A stretch of 45,005 nucleotides of DNA from Bacteroidales bacterium. GTDB taxonomy: Bacteria > Bacteroidota > Bacteroidia > Bacteroidales > VadinHA17. Location: positions 1-45,005 of the forward strand of contig JAUVKT010000012.1 in assembly GCA_030596125.1 (NCBI GenBank), written 5' to 3'. The stretch's first letter is position 1; each line of letters starts with the position of its first letter. The position numbers were made by a program, and so were the translations under genes. Of this stretch, positions 36,574 to 44,935 are shown in pieces. A model generated the notes under the pieces. That model saw only the letters and a list, made by a program, of their open reading frames with translations. It had not been told where the DNA came from and did no database searches.

Positions 36574-37371
36574 ATGAAAGGATTAATTTTTAATATTAAA
36601 AGATATGCAATACATGATGGTCCCGGTATAAGGGTTACCTTCTTTTTGAAGGGGTGTCCCCTTGATTGCCGGTGGTGTCATAATCCTGAGGGAATCTTAC
36701 CGGAAGTTGAAGAGGTTGTTCGTATCGACCATATAGGAGAAAAGGAATTCAGAATAAAAGAGACGGTTGGGAAAAGATACACCGTTGAAGACCTTCTCCT
36801 TGTCGCAAAAATGGACAGAGTCTTTATTGACGAGTCACAGGGGGGAGTAACCTTCTCGGGAGGAGAACCTTTAATGCAGTACCAGTTTCTGTTCGAGGCG
36901 TTAACCATGTTTAAAAAGGAAAGTATTCATACAGCTGTGGATACATCAGGTCAGGCCGGAAGAACGGTTCTTGAAAAGATTATTCCTGTTACTGATCTGT
37001 TTCTTTATGACATTAAGCATATGGATCCGGTCAGGCATAAAAAGTACACAGGAGTGTCAAATGAAAGGATCTTGTCTAATATTAAGTTCATTCTTGAAAT
37101 GAATAAAGAGGTTATATTACGAATACCTGTAATTCCCGGATATAACGATGATATTGAGCACCTTAATTCGATAATAAAGTTTTTGCATGATCAGGGTGGT
37201 GCTCTTCTTAGGATAGATTTATTATCATATCATAAGATTGGCTCCTCAAAATACCGGAAGTTTAACCTGGAGTATAAAATGGAAGGTGTTAAACAGCTTA
37301 CTGATGAGAGAATGAATGAAGTGAAGGCTATTTTTACCAATGAGGGGTTTAAAGTGAAGATTGGCGGTTAA
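36574..37371 (+). CDS. glycyl-radical enzyme activating protein (radical SAM)
   Basis: This radical SAM enzyme of 265 residues from ATG 36574 installs the glycyl radical on the enzyme encoded next. The start MKGLIFNIKRYAIHDGPGIR is the family N-terminus; the frame runs up to 36481, but the extra 31 residues do not fit the family. The 4Fe-4S motif CPLDCRWC (Cys28, Cys32, Cys35) and the SAM motif TFSGGEP are intact. The ferredoxin-like insertion with extra cysteine clusters found in many activases is absent, so it is of the short, PFL-activase type. The partner gene starts 21 bp downstream. The pair implies function under low oxygen. Confidence 0.92.
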   Translation: MKGLIFNIKRYAIHDGPGIRVTFFLKGCPLDCRWCHNPEGILPEVEEVVRIDHIGEKEFRIKETVGKRYTVEDLLLVAKMDRVFIDESQGGVTFSGGEPLMQYQFLFEALTMFKKESIHTAVDTSGQAGRTVLEKIIPVTDLFLYDIKHMDPVRHKKYTGVSNERILSNIKFILEMNKEVILRIPVIPGYNDDIEHLNSIIKFLHDQGGALLRIDLLSYHKIGSSKYRKFNLEYKMEGVKQLTDERMNEVKAIFTNEGFKVKIGG

Positions 37372-37392
37372 TTGAATGAAATATTTTGCTAT

Positions 37393-39756
37393 ATGAACCT
37401 GACTGACAGAGTTATAAAACTTAAAGAACAGAGTCTGAATGCTGTTGAAAGAATATCTGTTGAAAGAGCGGTTCTTGTAACAAGATTTTATAAGAGTAAT
37501 GAATCACAGGAGCTGTCCACCCCGGTGCGGAGAGCACGCGCTTTTGAGTATATTCTGGCCAATAAGGAGATTTGCATCAACGAAGGTGAACTAATTGTAG
37601 GGGAGAGAGGTCCCCGGCCCAAAGCAACTCCAACCTATCCTGAGATAAGTCTTCATTCGCTTAAGGATCTTGAAATTCTTGATACCCGGGAAAAGGTTTT
37701 CTTTAAAGTAGATGAGGAGTCTAAACGCATCTACAGGGATGAAATTATTCCCTATTGGGAAGGGAAGAGTAACAGGGATAAGATAATGTCATCAATGACA
37801 CCCGAATGGTTGAAGGCATATGGGGCAGGTGTTTTTACCGAGTTTCAGGAGCAAAGGGCTCCAGGGCATACTGTATTGGGATACAAAATGTTCAGGACCG
37901 GTTTTTTGGATCTGAAAAAGGAGATAAATGAGAGTATTAGTTCACTGGATTATTATTACGATCCATATGCCTATGATAAGCATGAAGAACTGAAAGCAAT
38001 GAGTATTGCATGTGATGCAATAATAAATTATGCCACAAGACATGCTGACAAGCTGGAGTTGCTTTCTGTCCGATGCAAGGATGAAAGGCGAAAAGCTGAA
38101 TTGAAGGAGATGGCTACTATCTGTCGAAGGGTTCCGGCTAATGCACCTGTAACATTTCATGAAATGTTACAACATTACTGGTTTATTCACCTTGGTGTTG
38201 TTATCGAACTGAATCCCTGGGATTCATTTAATCCCGGCAGGCTTGATCAGCATCTAAACCCGGTATATAAAAAAGATATTAAGGAGGGTCGCCTGACACA
38301 AAATGAAGCTTATGAACTGCTCGGCAGCTTCTGGGTTAAATTTAATAACCATCCGTCACCTCCTAAAATGGGTATTACTGCCCAGGAAAGTAATACGTAT
38401 ACCGACTTTTGTCTTATAAATCTTGGAGGGGTAAAAGCTGATGGCACTGATGCTGTAAATGAAATGTCGTATATGCTTCTTGATGTAATTATGGAGATGA
38501 GAATTTTGCAACCGGGGTCAATGGTACAGATCAGTAAAAAGAGCCCCGATAATTTTATCTTCAGAGCCCTTGATATTATAAAGACAGGATTTGGCCAACC
38601 CTCATGTTTTAATGCAGATGCGATTATCCAGGAACTGCTCCGTCAGGATAAATCGGTAGTGGATGCACGAAATGGTGGCGCTTCAGGGTGTGTTGAGTCC
38701 GGAGCTTTCGGTACAGAATGCTACTGGTTGTCGGGATACTTTAACCTTCCAAAAGTGCTCGAACTGACATTCTATAATGGCGTTGATCAGCGTACCGGTA
38801 AGCAGACAGGTTTGCAAACAGGTGATATATCAGACTTTACTGGTTTTGATGACCTGCTTGAAGCTTACAAGCAACAATTGAATTGGTTCATAGATATTAA
38901 GGTGAGGGGTAATAATGTGATTGAACGAATTTTTGCAAATAACCTGCCGGTGCCTTTCCTGTCACTCTTAATCGAAGATTGTATCACTAACGGGAAAGAT
39001 TATAATGATGGAGGTGCAAGGTACAATACAACTTATATTCAGGGAGTGGGTCTTGGATCAATTACAGATATGCTAAGTTCTATACGGTATAATATATACG
39101 ATGAAAAGAAATATTCATGGCAGGAGATGCTGGCTGCTATGCAAAGTAACTTTAAAGGTTATGACCAACTGCATTATGATATGATCTATAACTCTCCGAA
39201 ATTCGGGAATGATGATGAGTATGCCGACCAGCATGCGGTAACTGTTTTTGAAATGTTTTATGATGCAGTTAATGGCAGGCCAACGCCAAGAGGCGGGGTA
39301 CATCGTATCAATATGCTTCCAACAACTTCACATGTATATTTCGGAAGTGTAATTGGCGCTACTCCTGACGGGCGTATGGCGTATGTCCCCCTGTCAGAAG
39401 GCATATCGCCGTTCCAGGGTGTTGACAAACTCGGCCCGACAGCTGTAATTAAGTCAGTTTCAAGGATTGATCAATTGAAAACAGGGGGCACCCTGCTTAA
39501 TCAGAAATTTAGTCCGCAAATTTTTAAGGATGAGGAGAGTTACGAAAAACTGACAGCTCTTATACGAAGCTATTTTAAACTGGATGGACACCACATGCAG
39601 TTTAATGTTATAGATGCCGAAACTCTTCGGGATGCACAGAAACATCCTGAACTTTACCGTGATCTGATTGTGAGGGTAGCCGGATATAGTGATTATTTTA
39701 ACGACCTTGGTGAAGATCTGCAGAATGAGATTATCAGTCGTACAGCTCACGAATAG
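37393..39756 (+). CDS. hypD: glycyl-radical trans-4-hydroxy-L-proline dehydratase
   Basis: The product has 787 residues from ATG 37393 (a TTG at 37372 is less likely, since MNLTDRVIKLKEQSL matches the family start). The thiyl-radical Cys433 and Glu435 lie in GASGCVESG, and the glycyl-radical Gly764 in RVAGYSDY. Residues described for C. difficile HypD all occur here one position lower: His159, Asp277, Ser333, Asp338, Phe339 and Tyr449. This pattern differs from the glycerol/diol and choline enzymes, which have GCVEP. The expected reaction turns trans-4-hydroxy-L-proline into pyrroline-5-carboxylate and water. ProC, which would complete conversion to proline, is not adjacent. Its activase precedes it in the same transcript. 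Confidence 0.92.
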   Translation: MNLTDRVIKLKEQSLNAVERISVERAVLVTRFYKSNESQELSTPVRRARAFEYILANKEICINEGELIVGERGPRPKATPTYPEISLHSLKDLEILDTREKVFFKVDEESKRIYRDEIIPYWEGKSNRDKIMSSMTPEWLKAYGAGVFTEFQEQRAPGHTVLGYKMFRTGFLDLKKEINESISSLDYYYDPYAYDKHEELKAMSIACDAIINYATRHADKLELLSVRCKDERRKAELKEMATICRRVPANAPVTFHEMLQHYWFIHLGVVIELNPWDSFNPGRLDQHLNPVYKKDIKEGRLTQNEAYELLGSFWVKFNNHPSPPKMGITAQESNTYTDFCLINLGGVKADGTDAVNEMSYMLLDVIMEMRILQPGSMVQISKKSPDNFIFRALDIIKTGFGQPSCFNADAIIQELLRQDKSVVDARNGGASGCVESGAFGTECYWLSGYFNLPKVLELTFYNGVDQRTGKQTGLQTGDISDFTGFDDLLEAYKQQLNWFIDIKVRGNNVIERIFANNLPVPFLSLLIEDCITNGKDYNDGGARYNTTYIQGVGLGSITDMLSSIRYNIYDEKKYSWQEMLAAMQSNFKGYDQLHYDMIYNSPKFGNDDEYADQHAVTVFEMFYDAVNGRPTPRGGVHRINMLPTTSHVYFGSVIGATPDGRMAYVPLSEGISPFQGVDKLGPTAVIKSVSRIDQLKTGGTLLNQKFSPQIFKDEESYEKLTALIRSYFKLDGHHMQFNVIDAETLRDAQKHPELYRDLIVRVAGYSDYFNDLGEDLQNEIISRTAHE

Positions 39757-39877
39757 GTGGAGAATGTTTTCTGTAAAGCCTGTTACCTCGCTCTGACTGT
39801 TAAATAAATCAGCTGTTGTCAGAGATAAATATTATTTAAATACGATAATTTTTCTTATATTATAGTCGTGTCAAAAT

Positions 39878-39893
39878 TATTCCTGCAGGAATA
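39878..39893. promoter_or_regulatory. 16-bp perfect palindrome upstream of the cytidylate-kinase-like gene
   Basis: TATTCCTGCAGGAATA is a perfect inverted repeat in the gap between hypD and the next gene. It may be an operator. There is no T-run, so it is not a terminator of hypD. Confidence 0.35.
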
Positions 39894-39976
39894 TATTCTC
39901 ATCCGGTTTACCGGGATAGGCGGAAATTTACCCTGAAAAGGGGCTATTAAAAGTGGATTGGGAAAATATATTATAA

Positions 39977-40714
39977 ATGGAAAAAATCTTTAACTATTTC
40001 GATAATCGTTACCGGCAGAATCTTGTAAAAGGCGATGCCAATAAGTGTGGCCCGATTATAACATTGTCGCGCCAAACAGGTTGTGATGCGATTGCTGTTG
40101 CTAAAAAGGTGGTGCATTTGTTGAATAAGCAGCAGAAAACCGATAAGTGGCACTGGATTGATAAGGAGATACTTCTTAAGACTGCAAAGGAGTTAAAAAC
40201 CGGTACCCCACGGATAGAAAGGTATATAAAGGGAAAGGAGTTATCAGGTTTCTCGGAGATGATCATGTCAGTGTCGGGTGATTTTGTTAGTGATGAGTCA
40301 GTCAGAAAAAAAATACGGGAAGTGGTATTATCGATCTGTAATGATGGCTATGTGGTCCTTGTTGGCAGAGGGGGTGTCTCAATATCACGTGAAGTAAAGA
40401 GATCACTGCACATCAGGTTGGTAGCGCCTTTTTACTGGAGAGTTGAGAATATTATGAAAAAGCGAAAGATGAATATTGAGGATGCAGAGGAGTTTACTGT
40501 AGACACTGATGAAAAGAGACATAATCTTATACTTAATTTTCTTGAGAAGAAACCTCTCAATATTGACTATCTGTTTGATGCAACGATTAACCGGAGTTCT
40601 TTTTCAATCGATCAACTGGCCGAAATTGTGATAGAATCGTATAACAGGCGCTTAATCGCTGTTATGAGCAAAGATGGTTTACAAAAAAATAACCTTCTTT
40701 CAGCCTATGGCTAA
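39977..40714 (+). CDS. cytidylate kinase-like family protein
   Basis: The product has 245 residues and matches the cytidylate-kinase-like family (Cytidylate_kin2): IITLSRQTGCDAIAVAKKVVHLL at about 28-50, WIDKEIL, a central VVLVGRGG near 117-124, and a C-terminal region FDATINRSSFS. The true Cmk P-loop GPxGSGKS is replaced by RQTGCDA, so nucleotide binding is probable but CMP kinase activity is doubtful. Function of this branch is not established. It follows hypD by 220 bp with a palindrome between them; it may have its own promoter. The convergent malic enzyme gene ends 58 bp downstream. Confidence 0.8.
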   Translation: MEKIFNYFDNRYRQNLVKGDANKCGPIITLSRQTGCDAIAVAKKVVHLLNKQQKTDKWHWIDKEILLKTAKELKTGTPRIERYIKGKELSGFSEMIMSVSGDFVSDESVRKKIREVVLSICNDGYVVLVGRGGVSISREVKRSLHIRLVAPFYWRVENIMKKRKMNIEDAEEFTVDTDEKRHNLILNFLEKKPLNIDYLFDATINRSSFSIDQLAEIVIESYNRRLIAVMSKDGLQKNNLLSAYG

Positions 40715-40720
40715 AGAAAA

Positions 40721-40746
40721 GGGCGCTATCAAATCTGATAACACCC
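40721..40746 (-). terminator. intrinsic terminator of the malic enzyme gene
   Basis: On the minus strand GGGTGTTATC pairs with GATAGCGCCC over 10 bp with two G-U pairs and a 6-nt loop, followed by TTTTCTTTAG. On the plus strand the two wobble pairs become C-A mismatches, so it acts mainly leftward. It sits 26 bp after the malic enzyme stop and touches the end of the opposing gene. Confidence 0.75.
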
Positions 40747-40772
40747 CTATATATACAGTTTAAGGATTCTAT

Positions 40773-42098
40773 CTAATCGTCGTATTGAACAGGGTCAATT
40801 GCACACGATTCAATATCTTTAATGTGTTGTCTTACCCTGAGATCAAGCTCTTTTTCGTAATTGTCCCAATCTTTAATTATTCGTTTGGCAACACCTGCTT
40901 CAATTGCAGCCTTGGCAACTGCTATTGATATTTTCGAGATAAGTCGCAAATCAAGAGGCTTGGGTATAATATATTCTCTGCCAAATTCAAGTTTATCTAC
41001 TCCGTATGCATTTGCAACCTCAACAGGGACCGGTTCTTTAGCTAGTTCTGCAAGAGCGTATGCTGCAGCCAGTTTCATATTCTCTGTAATATCAGTAGCC
41101 ATAACGTCAAGAGCTCCTCTGAAGATGAACGGGAACCCGAGCACATTATTGATCTGGTTTGGATAATCGGACCTTCCTGTAGCAAAGATCAGGTCATCTC
41201 GTGTAGACATGGCATCCTCATAGGATATTTCCGGATCAGGGTTGGCCATTGCAAACACGATAGGATTAGGTGCCATCGAAGCCAGCATCTCCTTACTTAA
41301 CATGTTTGCCACAGACAGACCAAGGAACATGTCTGCATCAACACATGCTTCCTTTAGCGTATCAATATCCCGGTGTGTAACAAACTCCTGCTTATATTTA
41401 TTTAAGTCTGTACGTTTGCTGTTTATGGCACCCTTGCTGTCTATCATAACTATATTTTCCTTCTTTACACCAAGGCCAACGTATAACTTTGAGCATGATA
41501 TAGCACTTGCCCCGGCTCCGCTTACAACCAATTTTATTTCGTCAATCTTCTTTCCTGTGATTTCTAATGCGCTTAACAAACCTGCGCCGGAGATAATAGC
41601 TGTACCGTGCTGATCGTCATGGAATACTGGAATATCCAGCTCTTTCTTAAGACGCTCTTCAATCTCAAAGCATTCCGGAGCTTTTATATCCTCAAGATTA
41701 ATACCTCCAAAGGTTGGAGCAATCTGTTTACAGAAGAGAATTAATTTCTCCACATCCTTTTCATCTACTTCAATGTCAAAAACATCGACATCAGCAAATA
41801 CTTTAAACAATAAGCCTTTACCTTCCATGACAGGCTTGCCGGCAAGTGCTCCTATATCACCGAGACCTAATACTGCAGTACCGTTTGAAATTACTGCTAC
41901 CAGGTTTCCGCGGGCAGTATATTCAATAGCTGTATGAGGATCTTTTTCAATCTCAAGACAGGGATAAGCAACTCCGGGAGTATAGGCCATACTCAGGTCA
42001 AACTGGTTACTATAGGGTTTTGTCGGAATAACTTCGATTTTCCCTTTTCGCCCTGTACTGTGGTACTTAAGGGCATTTTCTTTTGTTACTTTTGGCAT
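40773..42098 (-). CDS. NAD(P)-dependent malic enzyme, short type
   Basis: The enzyme decarboxylates malate to pyruvate with reduction of NAD or NADP. The product has 441 residues. Conserved parts are SMAYTPGVAYPCLEI near 35, GLGDIGALAGKPVMEGK near 79, the metal-binding NLEDIKAPECFEIE and DDQHGTAI, and the cofactor-binding GAGASAI. Many Bacteroidota malic enzymes are about 760 residues with a C-terminal phosphotransacetylase-like domain; that domain is absent here. FkbM lies 36 bp upstream on the same strand and could be cotranscribed. A good terminator follows. Confidence 0.93.
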   Translation of the reverse strand: MPKVTKENALKYHSTGRKGKIEVIPTKPYSNQFDLSMAYTPGVAYPCLEIEKDPHTAIEYTARGNLVAVISNGTAVLGLGDIGALAGKPVMEGKGLLFKVFADVDVFDIEVDEKDVEKLILFCKQIAPTFGGINLEDIKAPECFEIEERLKKELDIPVFHDDQHGTAIISGAGLLSALEITGKKIDEIKLVVSGAGASAISCSKLYVGLGVKKENIVMIDSKGAINSKRTDLNKYKQEFVTHRDIDTLKEACVDADMFLGLSVANMLSKEMLASMAPNPIVFAMANPDPEISYEDAMSTRDDLIFATGRSDYPNQINNVLGFPFIFRGALDVMATDITENMKLAAAYALAELAKEPVPVEVANAYGVDKLEFGREYIIPKPLDLRLISKISIAVAKAAIEAGVAKRIIKDWDNYEKELDLRVRQHIKDIESCAIDPVQYDD

Positions 42099-42134
42099 GG
42101 TTTGAGTTTTATTCTGATTAATTTTTCGTGTAAA

Positions 42135-42887
42135 TTATGTGATGATCTTATCTATTTTGTTTTCAGGAACATATATAATATCACTATCGGGGTAGCTATT
42201 ATTCAAAAGTGGCTTTAATTTGTGGTCTGAAACAATATAACCTGAGTATCCAAATTTACAGAGAAATTTATCAATAATGTCATAGTTTGACTTGTTTAAT
42301 TCAATCTGGATAATTGGTTTGAATCTGGATATAATAGTTTCAAAACCCGGAATGATTTTGTCTTCATATCCCTCCACATCACACTTGATATAATCGAGTG
42401 AGTTAAGACCTCCAAACAAATCAGCCGGGGTTTTAATTTCTACATTATAAAGGGTGCCGGTATCTTTATTATTTTCTTTTTCAATTATTCTGGTTAAACC
42501 GTGCCTGAATTTTTGTTTCACAGGAATTCCCATTGTTGCACTTCCTTCCCTTTCGCCAAGCGCAAATGGGAGGATTTCAATATTTCTGAATTTTGCGGTG
42601 TTTCTAATAAGAATATTGCGATAAAGAGGTACAGGTTCAACACAAAAGACTTTTCCTGCCGGGCCGGTTTTCTCAGCGAATATAGAAGAGAAATAACCTA
42701 AATTGGCTCCAATATCAATAATTGTATCGCCCTTTTCTATCAGCCTTTTTACGAAATAATGGGTCTGGAACTTTCTGAATAACCGTAATATCCCCGTTCT
42801 GCGCAAAAACATGAATGTCCTGCTTACAACTCTGAGGTAGAATCTTTCTCCCAATATCAAAAATAAAATATTCCTTATCAGGTTCAT
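42135..42887 (-). CDS. FkbM-family SAM-dependent methyltransferase
   Basis: The product has 250 residues. The SAM-binding motif DIGANLGYFSSIFA starts at residue 58, and the FkbM hallmark YIKCDVEGYEDKIIPG lies near 160-175. N-terminal residues 1-45 are basic and hydrophobic and may associate with the membrane. The family O-methylates sugars, polyketides or other small molecules; in Bacteroidota it is frequent in polysaccharide loci, but none is visible here. The target is unknown. Its gene precedes malic enzyme on the same strand; a terminator at 42997-43015 separates it from the GroES-like gene upstream. Confidence 0.85.
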   Translation of the reverse strand: MNLIRNILFLILGERFYLRVVSRTFMFLRRTGILRLFRKFQTHYFVKRLIEKGDTIIDIGANLGYFSSIFAEKTGPAGKVFCVEPVPLYRNILIRNTAKFRNIEILPFALGEREGSATMGIPVKQKFRHGLTRIIEKENNKDTGTLYNVEIKTPADLFGGLNSLDYIKCDVEGYEDKIIPGFETIISRFKPIIQIELNKSNYDIIDKFLCKFGYSGYIVSDHKLKPLLNNSYPDSDIIYVPENKIDKIIT

Positions 42888-42979
42888 AGGTTAACAAAGG
42901 TTTCAGTGCAATCAGTTATTTTTTCTGTAAATCAGGACAACTAACAAAATTACTATTTTTAATATATATGTTAAAGGGA

Positions 42980-43015
42980 AAAAGGAAAAAAAGAAAGCCT
43001 GCCAGTGTGGCAGGC
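42980..43015 (-). terminator. intrinsic terminator of the GroES-thioredoxin cluster
   Basis: On the minus strand GCCTGCC (43015-43009) pairs with GGCAGGC (43003-42997) around a 5-nt loop, followed by TTTCTTTTTTTCC. It lies 73 bp after the GroES-like gene stop, so it ends the leftward unit that begins near 44523. Confidence 0.8.
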
Positions 43016-43088
43016 CATTCTGCGAATAGAATCGGCATTTTTAAAAGGTTTGTGTCGGCAAACCTAATTACAGCTAATCAGTATTGGG

Positions 43089-43373
43089 TCAGATCTTGTC
43101 AGTTTCTACCATCTTCCCAAGGATATCTGCATAAGGAATCATAAGGTAGTTTTTACCTTCAAATTCGATTTCAGTTCCTGAAAAGGCTTTGTAGAAAACA
43201 ATATCGCCTATACTGATTTCAGGTTTCTCAATACCACTTAAGGCAGCTACCTTAGCATATTGAGGCTTCTCTTTTGCAGTATCAGGTATAATGATACCGG
43301 AAACAGTTGTCTCCTCTTTTGCTTCTTCAAGCTCAAGAAGAACCTGTTCATTAATTGGCTGTAATTCTTTCAT
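43089..43373 (-). CDS. groES: GroES-like co-chaperone, without adjacent GroEL
   Basis: This 94-residue chaperonin-10 fold starts KELQPINEQVLLELEEAKEETTVSGIIIPD, with the mobile loop around residues 18-33 (TTVSGIIIPDTAKEK) that would contact GroEL. The roof segment and the C-terminal NYLMIPYADILGKM agree with the family. A normal groESL operon has groEL directly after groES; here a terminator and an FkbM gene follow, and the upstream neighbours are thioredoxin-like genes. It may be a second, specialised GroES or the only one with groEL elsewhere. The gene starts 1 bp after the thioredoxin stop, so it is cotranscribed with it. Confidence 0.88.
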   Translation of the reverse strand: MKELQPINEQVLLELEEAKEETTVSGIIIPDTAKEKPQYAKVAALSGIEKPEISIGDIVFYKAFSGTEIEFEGKNYLMIPYADILGKMVETDKI

Positions 43374-43374
43374 C

Positions 43375-43872
43375 TTAATTGTTTGTTTTAGTTTTTAATA
43401 ATACTTCATCTATTGCTTTTTTAAAGATTTCTTTTGTTGCTTCTTCTGTCTGACCAATACCACTGAATATCTGGGGCAGGCCCTCTTTTGGGCAAAGCAT
43501 AAATGTAGGAATACTCCTTATTCCGAATGCAGCTGCCAGTTCGCGTTCTTTAACGGTATTAATTTTATAAACATTTATCTTTCCTTCATACTCTATTGCC
43601 AGCTCTTCAAGTATCGGGCCTGCTATCTTACAAGGTTGACACCAATCTGCATAGAAGTCTATAATACAAGGTATATCTCCTTCAAACGACCACTCCTCAC
43701 TGTTCTTTTCATAGTTGAAAACAAGTTCAAGAAATTCAGCTTTTGTAAGGTGCTTTGCCACCTCAGATGAAGAACCTGTTCTCGACTCTTTTTCTGCGGC
43801 ATTGCTGTTTGCACATCCAAAAAATGTAGTGGTCATTAAAATCACCAAAAATGTTGTCATTATTTTTTTCAT
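43375..43872 (-). CDS. thioredoxin-fold lipoprotein
   Basis: The product has 165 residues from ATG 43872. A lipoprotein signal MKKIMTTFLVILMTTTFFGC puts lipid on Cys20, followed by a serine-rich linker and a thioredoxin domain (about 55-160). The active site WCQPC has Cys78 and Cys81; the cis-proline is in SIPTFM. The frame is open up to 43917, but the upstream 15 residues would spoil the signal peptide. It is likely a periplasmic thiol reductase or oxidase anchored to a membrane. It lies between the thioredoxin-glutaredoxin fusion and the GroES-like gene in one leftward unit. Confidence 0.88.
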   Translation of the reverse strand: MKKIMTTFLVILMTTTFFGCANSNAAEKESRTGSSSEVAKHLTKAEFLELVFNYEKNSEEWSFEGDIPCIIDFYADWCQPCKIAGPILEELAIEYEGKINVYKINTVKERELAAAFGIRSIPTFMLCPKEGLPQIFSGIGQTEEATKEIFKKAIDEVLLKTKTNN

Positions 43873-43935
43873 TCGATTAAATTTTTGCCATGAAAACTTA
43901 TTTTGTTTTGTTTTCATGAATTAGAAAAATCGGTA

Positions 43936-44523
43936 CTACCGGCCTATTTCAAGCAGATCGTCTATTCTCTTCTTGTCAAAACCTATTATTATCTGTCCGT
44001 TTATATTGGTTTGCGGGACACCCTGCTGTCCGCTGCGCTTCACCATCTCTTCGGCTGCTTTCTGATCAACAGAAACATCAATATCCCTGAACCTGATTTT
44101 TTGTTCTTTCAGATAGTTTTTGAGAGTTGTGCACCATGAACAGGCAGGGGTTGAATATACAGTTACTCTTTTTACCGGTTTGCCGTTGGCAGATTTAACA
44201 ACAGCATATCTTCCTGTAAAGGCGGAGTGATAAAAATCTTTCCCGTTACATCCTTTATAGATATTTATAAGCTTACCTGCCTGGAATTCAAGCAGGCTTG
44301 GAACTGTTTCAATTCCGTATTCCGGATGAATATCCCTGACACTATTTACATCGGCACTTACTATCAGATTTAGTTCCTTAAAATCTCCTTCAAGATCGGC
44401 AAGTCTGTTTTTTGCACAATCACTCTGTTCTGTTCCACTTTTATATAGTAACAAAAAAGCCCGGTTGTTATTGTTAACCAATTCTCTAAACTCTGATAAT
44501 GAATTGATGTTTCTGATTTCCAT
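43936..44523 (-). CDS. thioredoxin-like domain fused to a glutaredoxin domain
   Basis: The product has 195 residues from the ATG at 44523; the 14 upstream codons would add a tail not seen in the family. The first domain (about 1-100) has a thioredoxin fold with the cis-proline in ETVPS, but the CxxC site is replaced by SGTEQSDC, leaving one cysteine (Cys36). The second (about 118-195) is a glutaredoxin with Cys128-Ser-Trp-Cys131 and GVPQTNINGQIIIGFD. No signal peptide, so it is cytoplasmic. The degenerate first domain may be only a docking part. It leads the unit with the thioredoxin lipoprotein and the GroES-like gene. Confidence 0.82.
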   Translation of the reverse strand: MEIRNINSLSEFRELVNNNNRAFLLLYKSGTEQSDCAKNRLADLEGDFKELNLIVSADVNSVRDIHPEYGIETVPSLLEFQAGKLINIYKGCNGKDFYHSAFTGRYAVVKSANGKPVKRVTVYSTPACSWCTTLKNYLKEQKIRFRDIDVSVDQKAAEEMVKRSGQQGVPQTNINGQIIIGFDKKRIDDLLEIGR

Positions 44524-44586
44524 ATCTGATTTTAATATAAATATGCATATATATACATATATCATGCCATATGTGTTATCAGGTCT

Positions 44587-44618
44587 AAATTGTCAGAGTG
44601 GCTTGTAAAATTGTCAGA
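44587..44618. promoter_or_regulatory. two 11-bp direct repeats, 21 bp apart
   Basis: AAATTGTCAGA occurs at 44587-44597 and again at 44608-44618. The start-to-start distance of 21 bp equals two DNA turns, so a dimeric regulator could bind both on one face. They lie 64-95 bp upstream of the redox cluster. Confidence 0.45.
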
Positions 44619-44871
44619 TCAGGTTATTTATTGAATATAGTTTCTCCTGATAAACCTTCTGTACTTGCATTTGCCATCACAAATTAACGGATTGTAGTTG
44701 ATTACTATAAAAGATATTATTAAATTTGTTAATAAACAACGGTGAGTTGTGTTGGACATACCCCAATAGTTGAGTTGTACAAATATGACAAGTATGGCAA
44801 CTGGATTACAACTATTTTGTAACTCGATTCTGAAAAAATAAAAGAAATTCAAGAAAAAAAATTAAATAACT

Positions 44872-44888
44872 GGGCACAATATGTGCTC
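44872..44888. promoter_or_regulatory. inverted repeat in the promoter region of the last gene
   Basis: GGGCACA and TGTGCTC form a 7-bp inverted repeat (one G-U type pair) around ATA. It ends 16 bp before the TACCTTTG -7 element, so it covers the expected -33 position and could be an operator. Confidence 0.4.
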
Positions 44889-44904
44889 AAACCAAATTGC
44901 ATTG

Positions 44905-44912
44905 TACCTTTG
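44905..44912 (+). promoter_or_regulatory. -7 promoter element for the gene at 44936
   Basis: TACCTTTG is an exact TAnnTTTG match, 23 bp upstream of the ATG at 44936. Confidence 0.55.
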
Positions 44913-44935
44913 TGGAAATTATTAAATTCAAAAGG

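Larger units (their letters stand above)
44566..44935. other. intergenic region between divergent units
   Basis: This 370-bp AT-rich stretch separates the leftward redox cluster from the rightward gene at 44936. It holds the paired direct repeats near 44587, an inverted repeat at 44872-44888 and a -7 element at 44905. A frame from 44852 to 44628 on the minus strand does not look coding. No RNA gene was recognised. Confidence 0.6.

Noticed and set aside
37372-37392. TTG at 37372 as start of hypD
   Set aside because: It adds 7 residues without family support, while ATG 37393 matches the usual HypD beginning.
44628-44852. 74-codon minus frame in the last intergenic region
   Set aside because: Composition does not look like a protein and the region holds inverted and direct repeats; no start signal.
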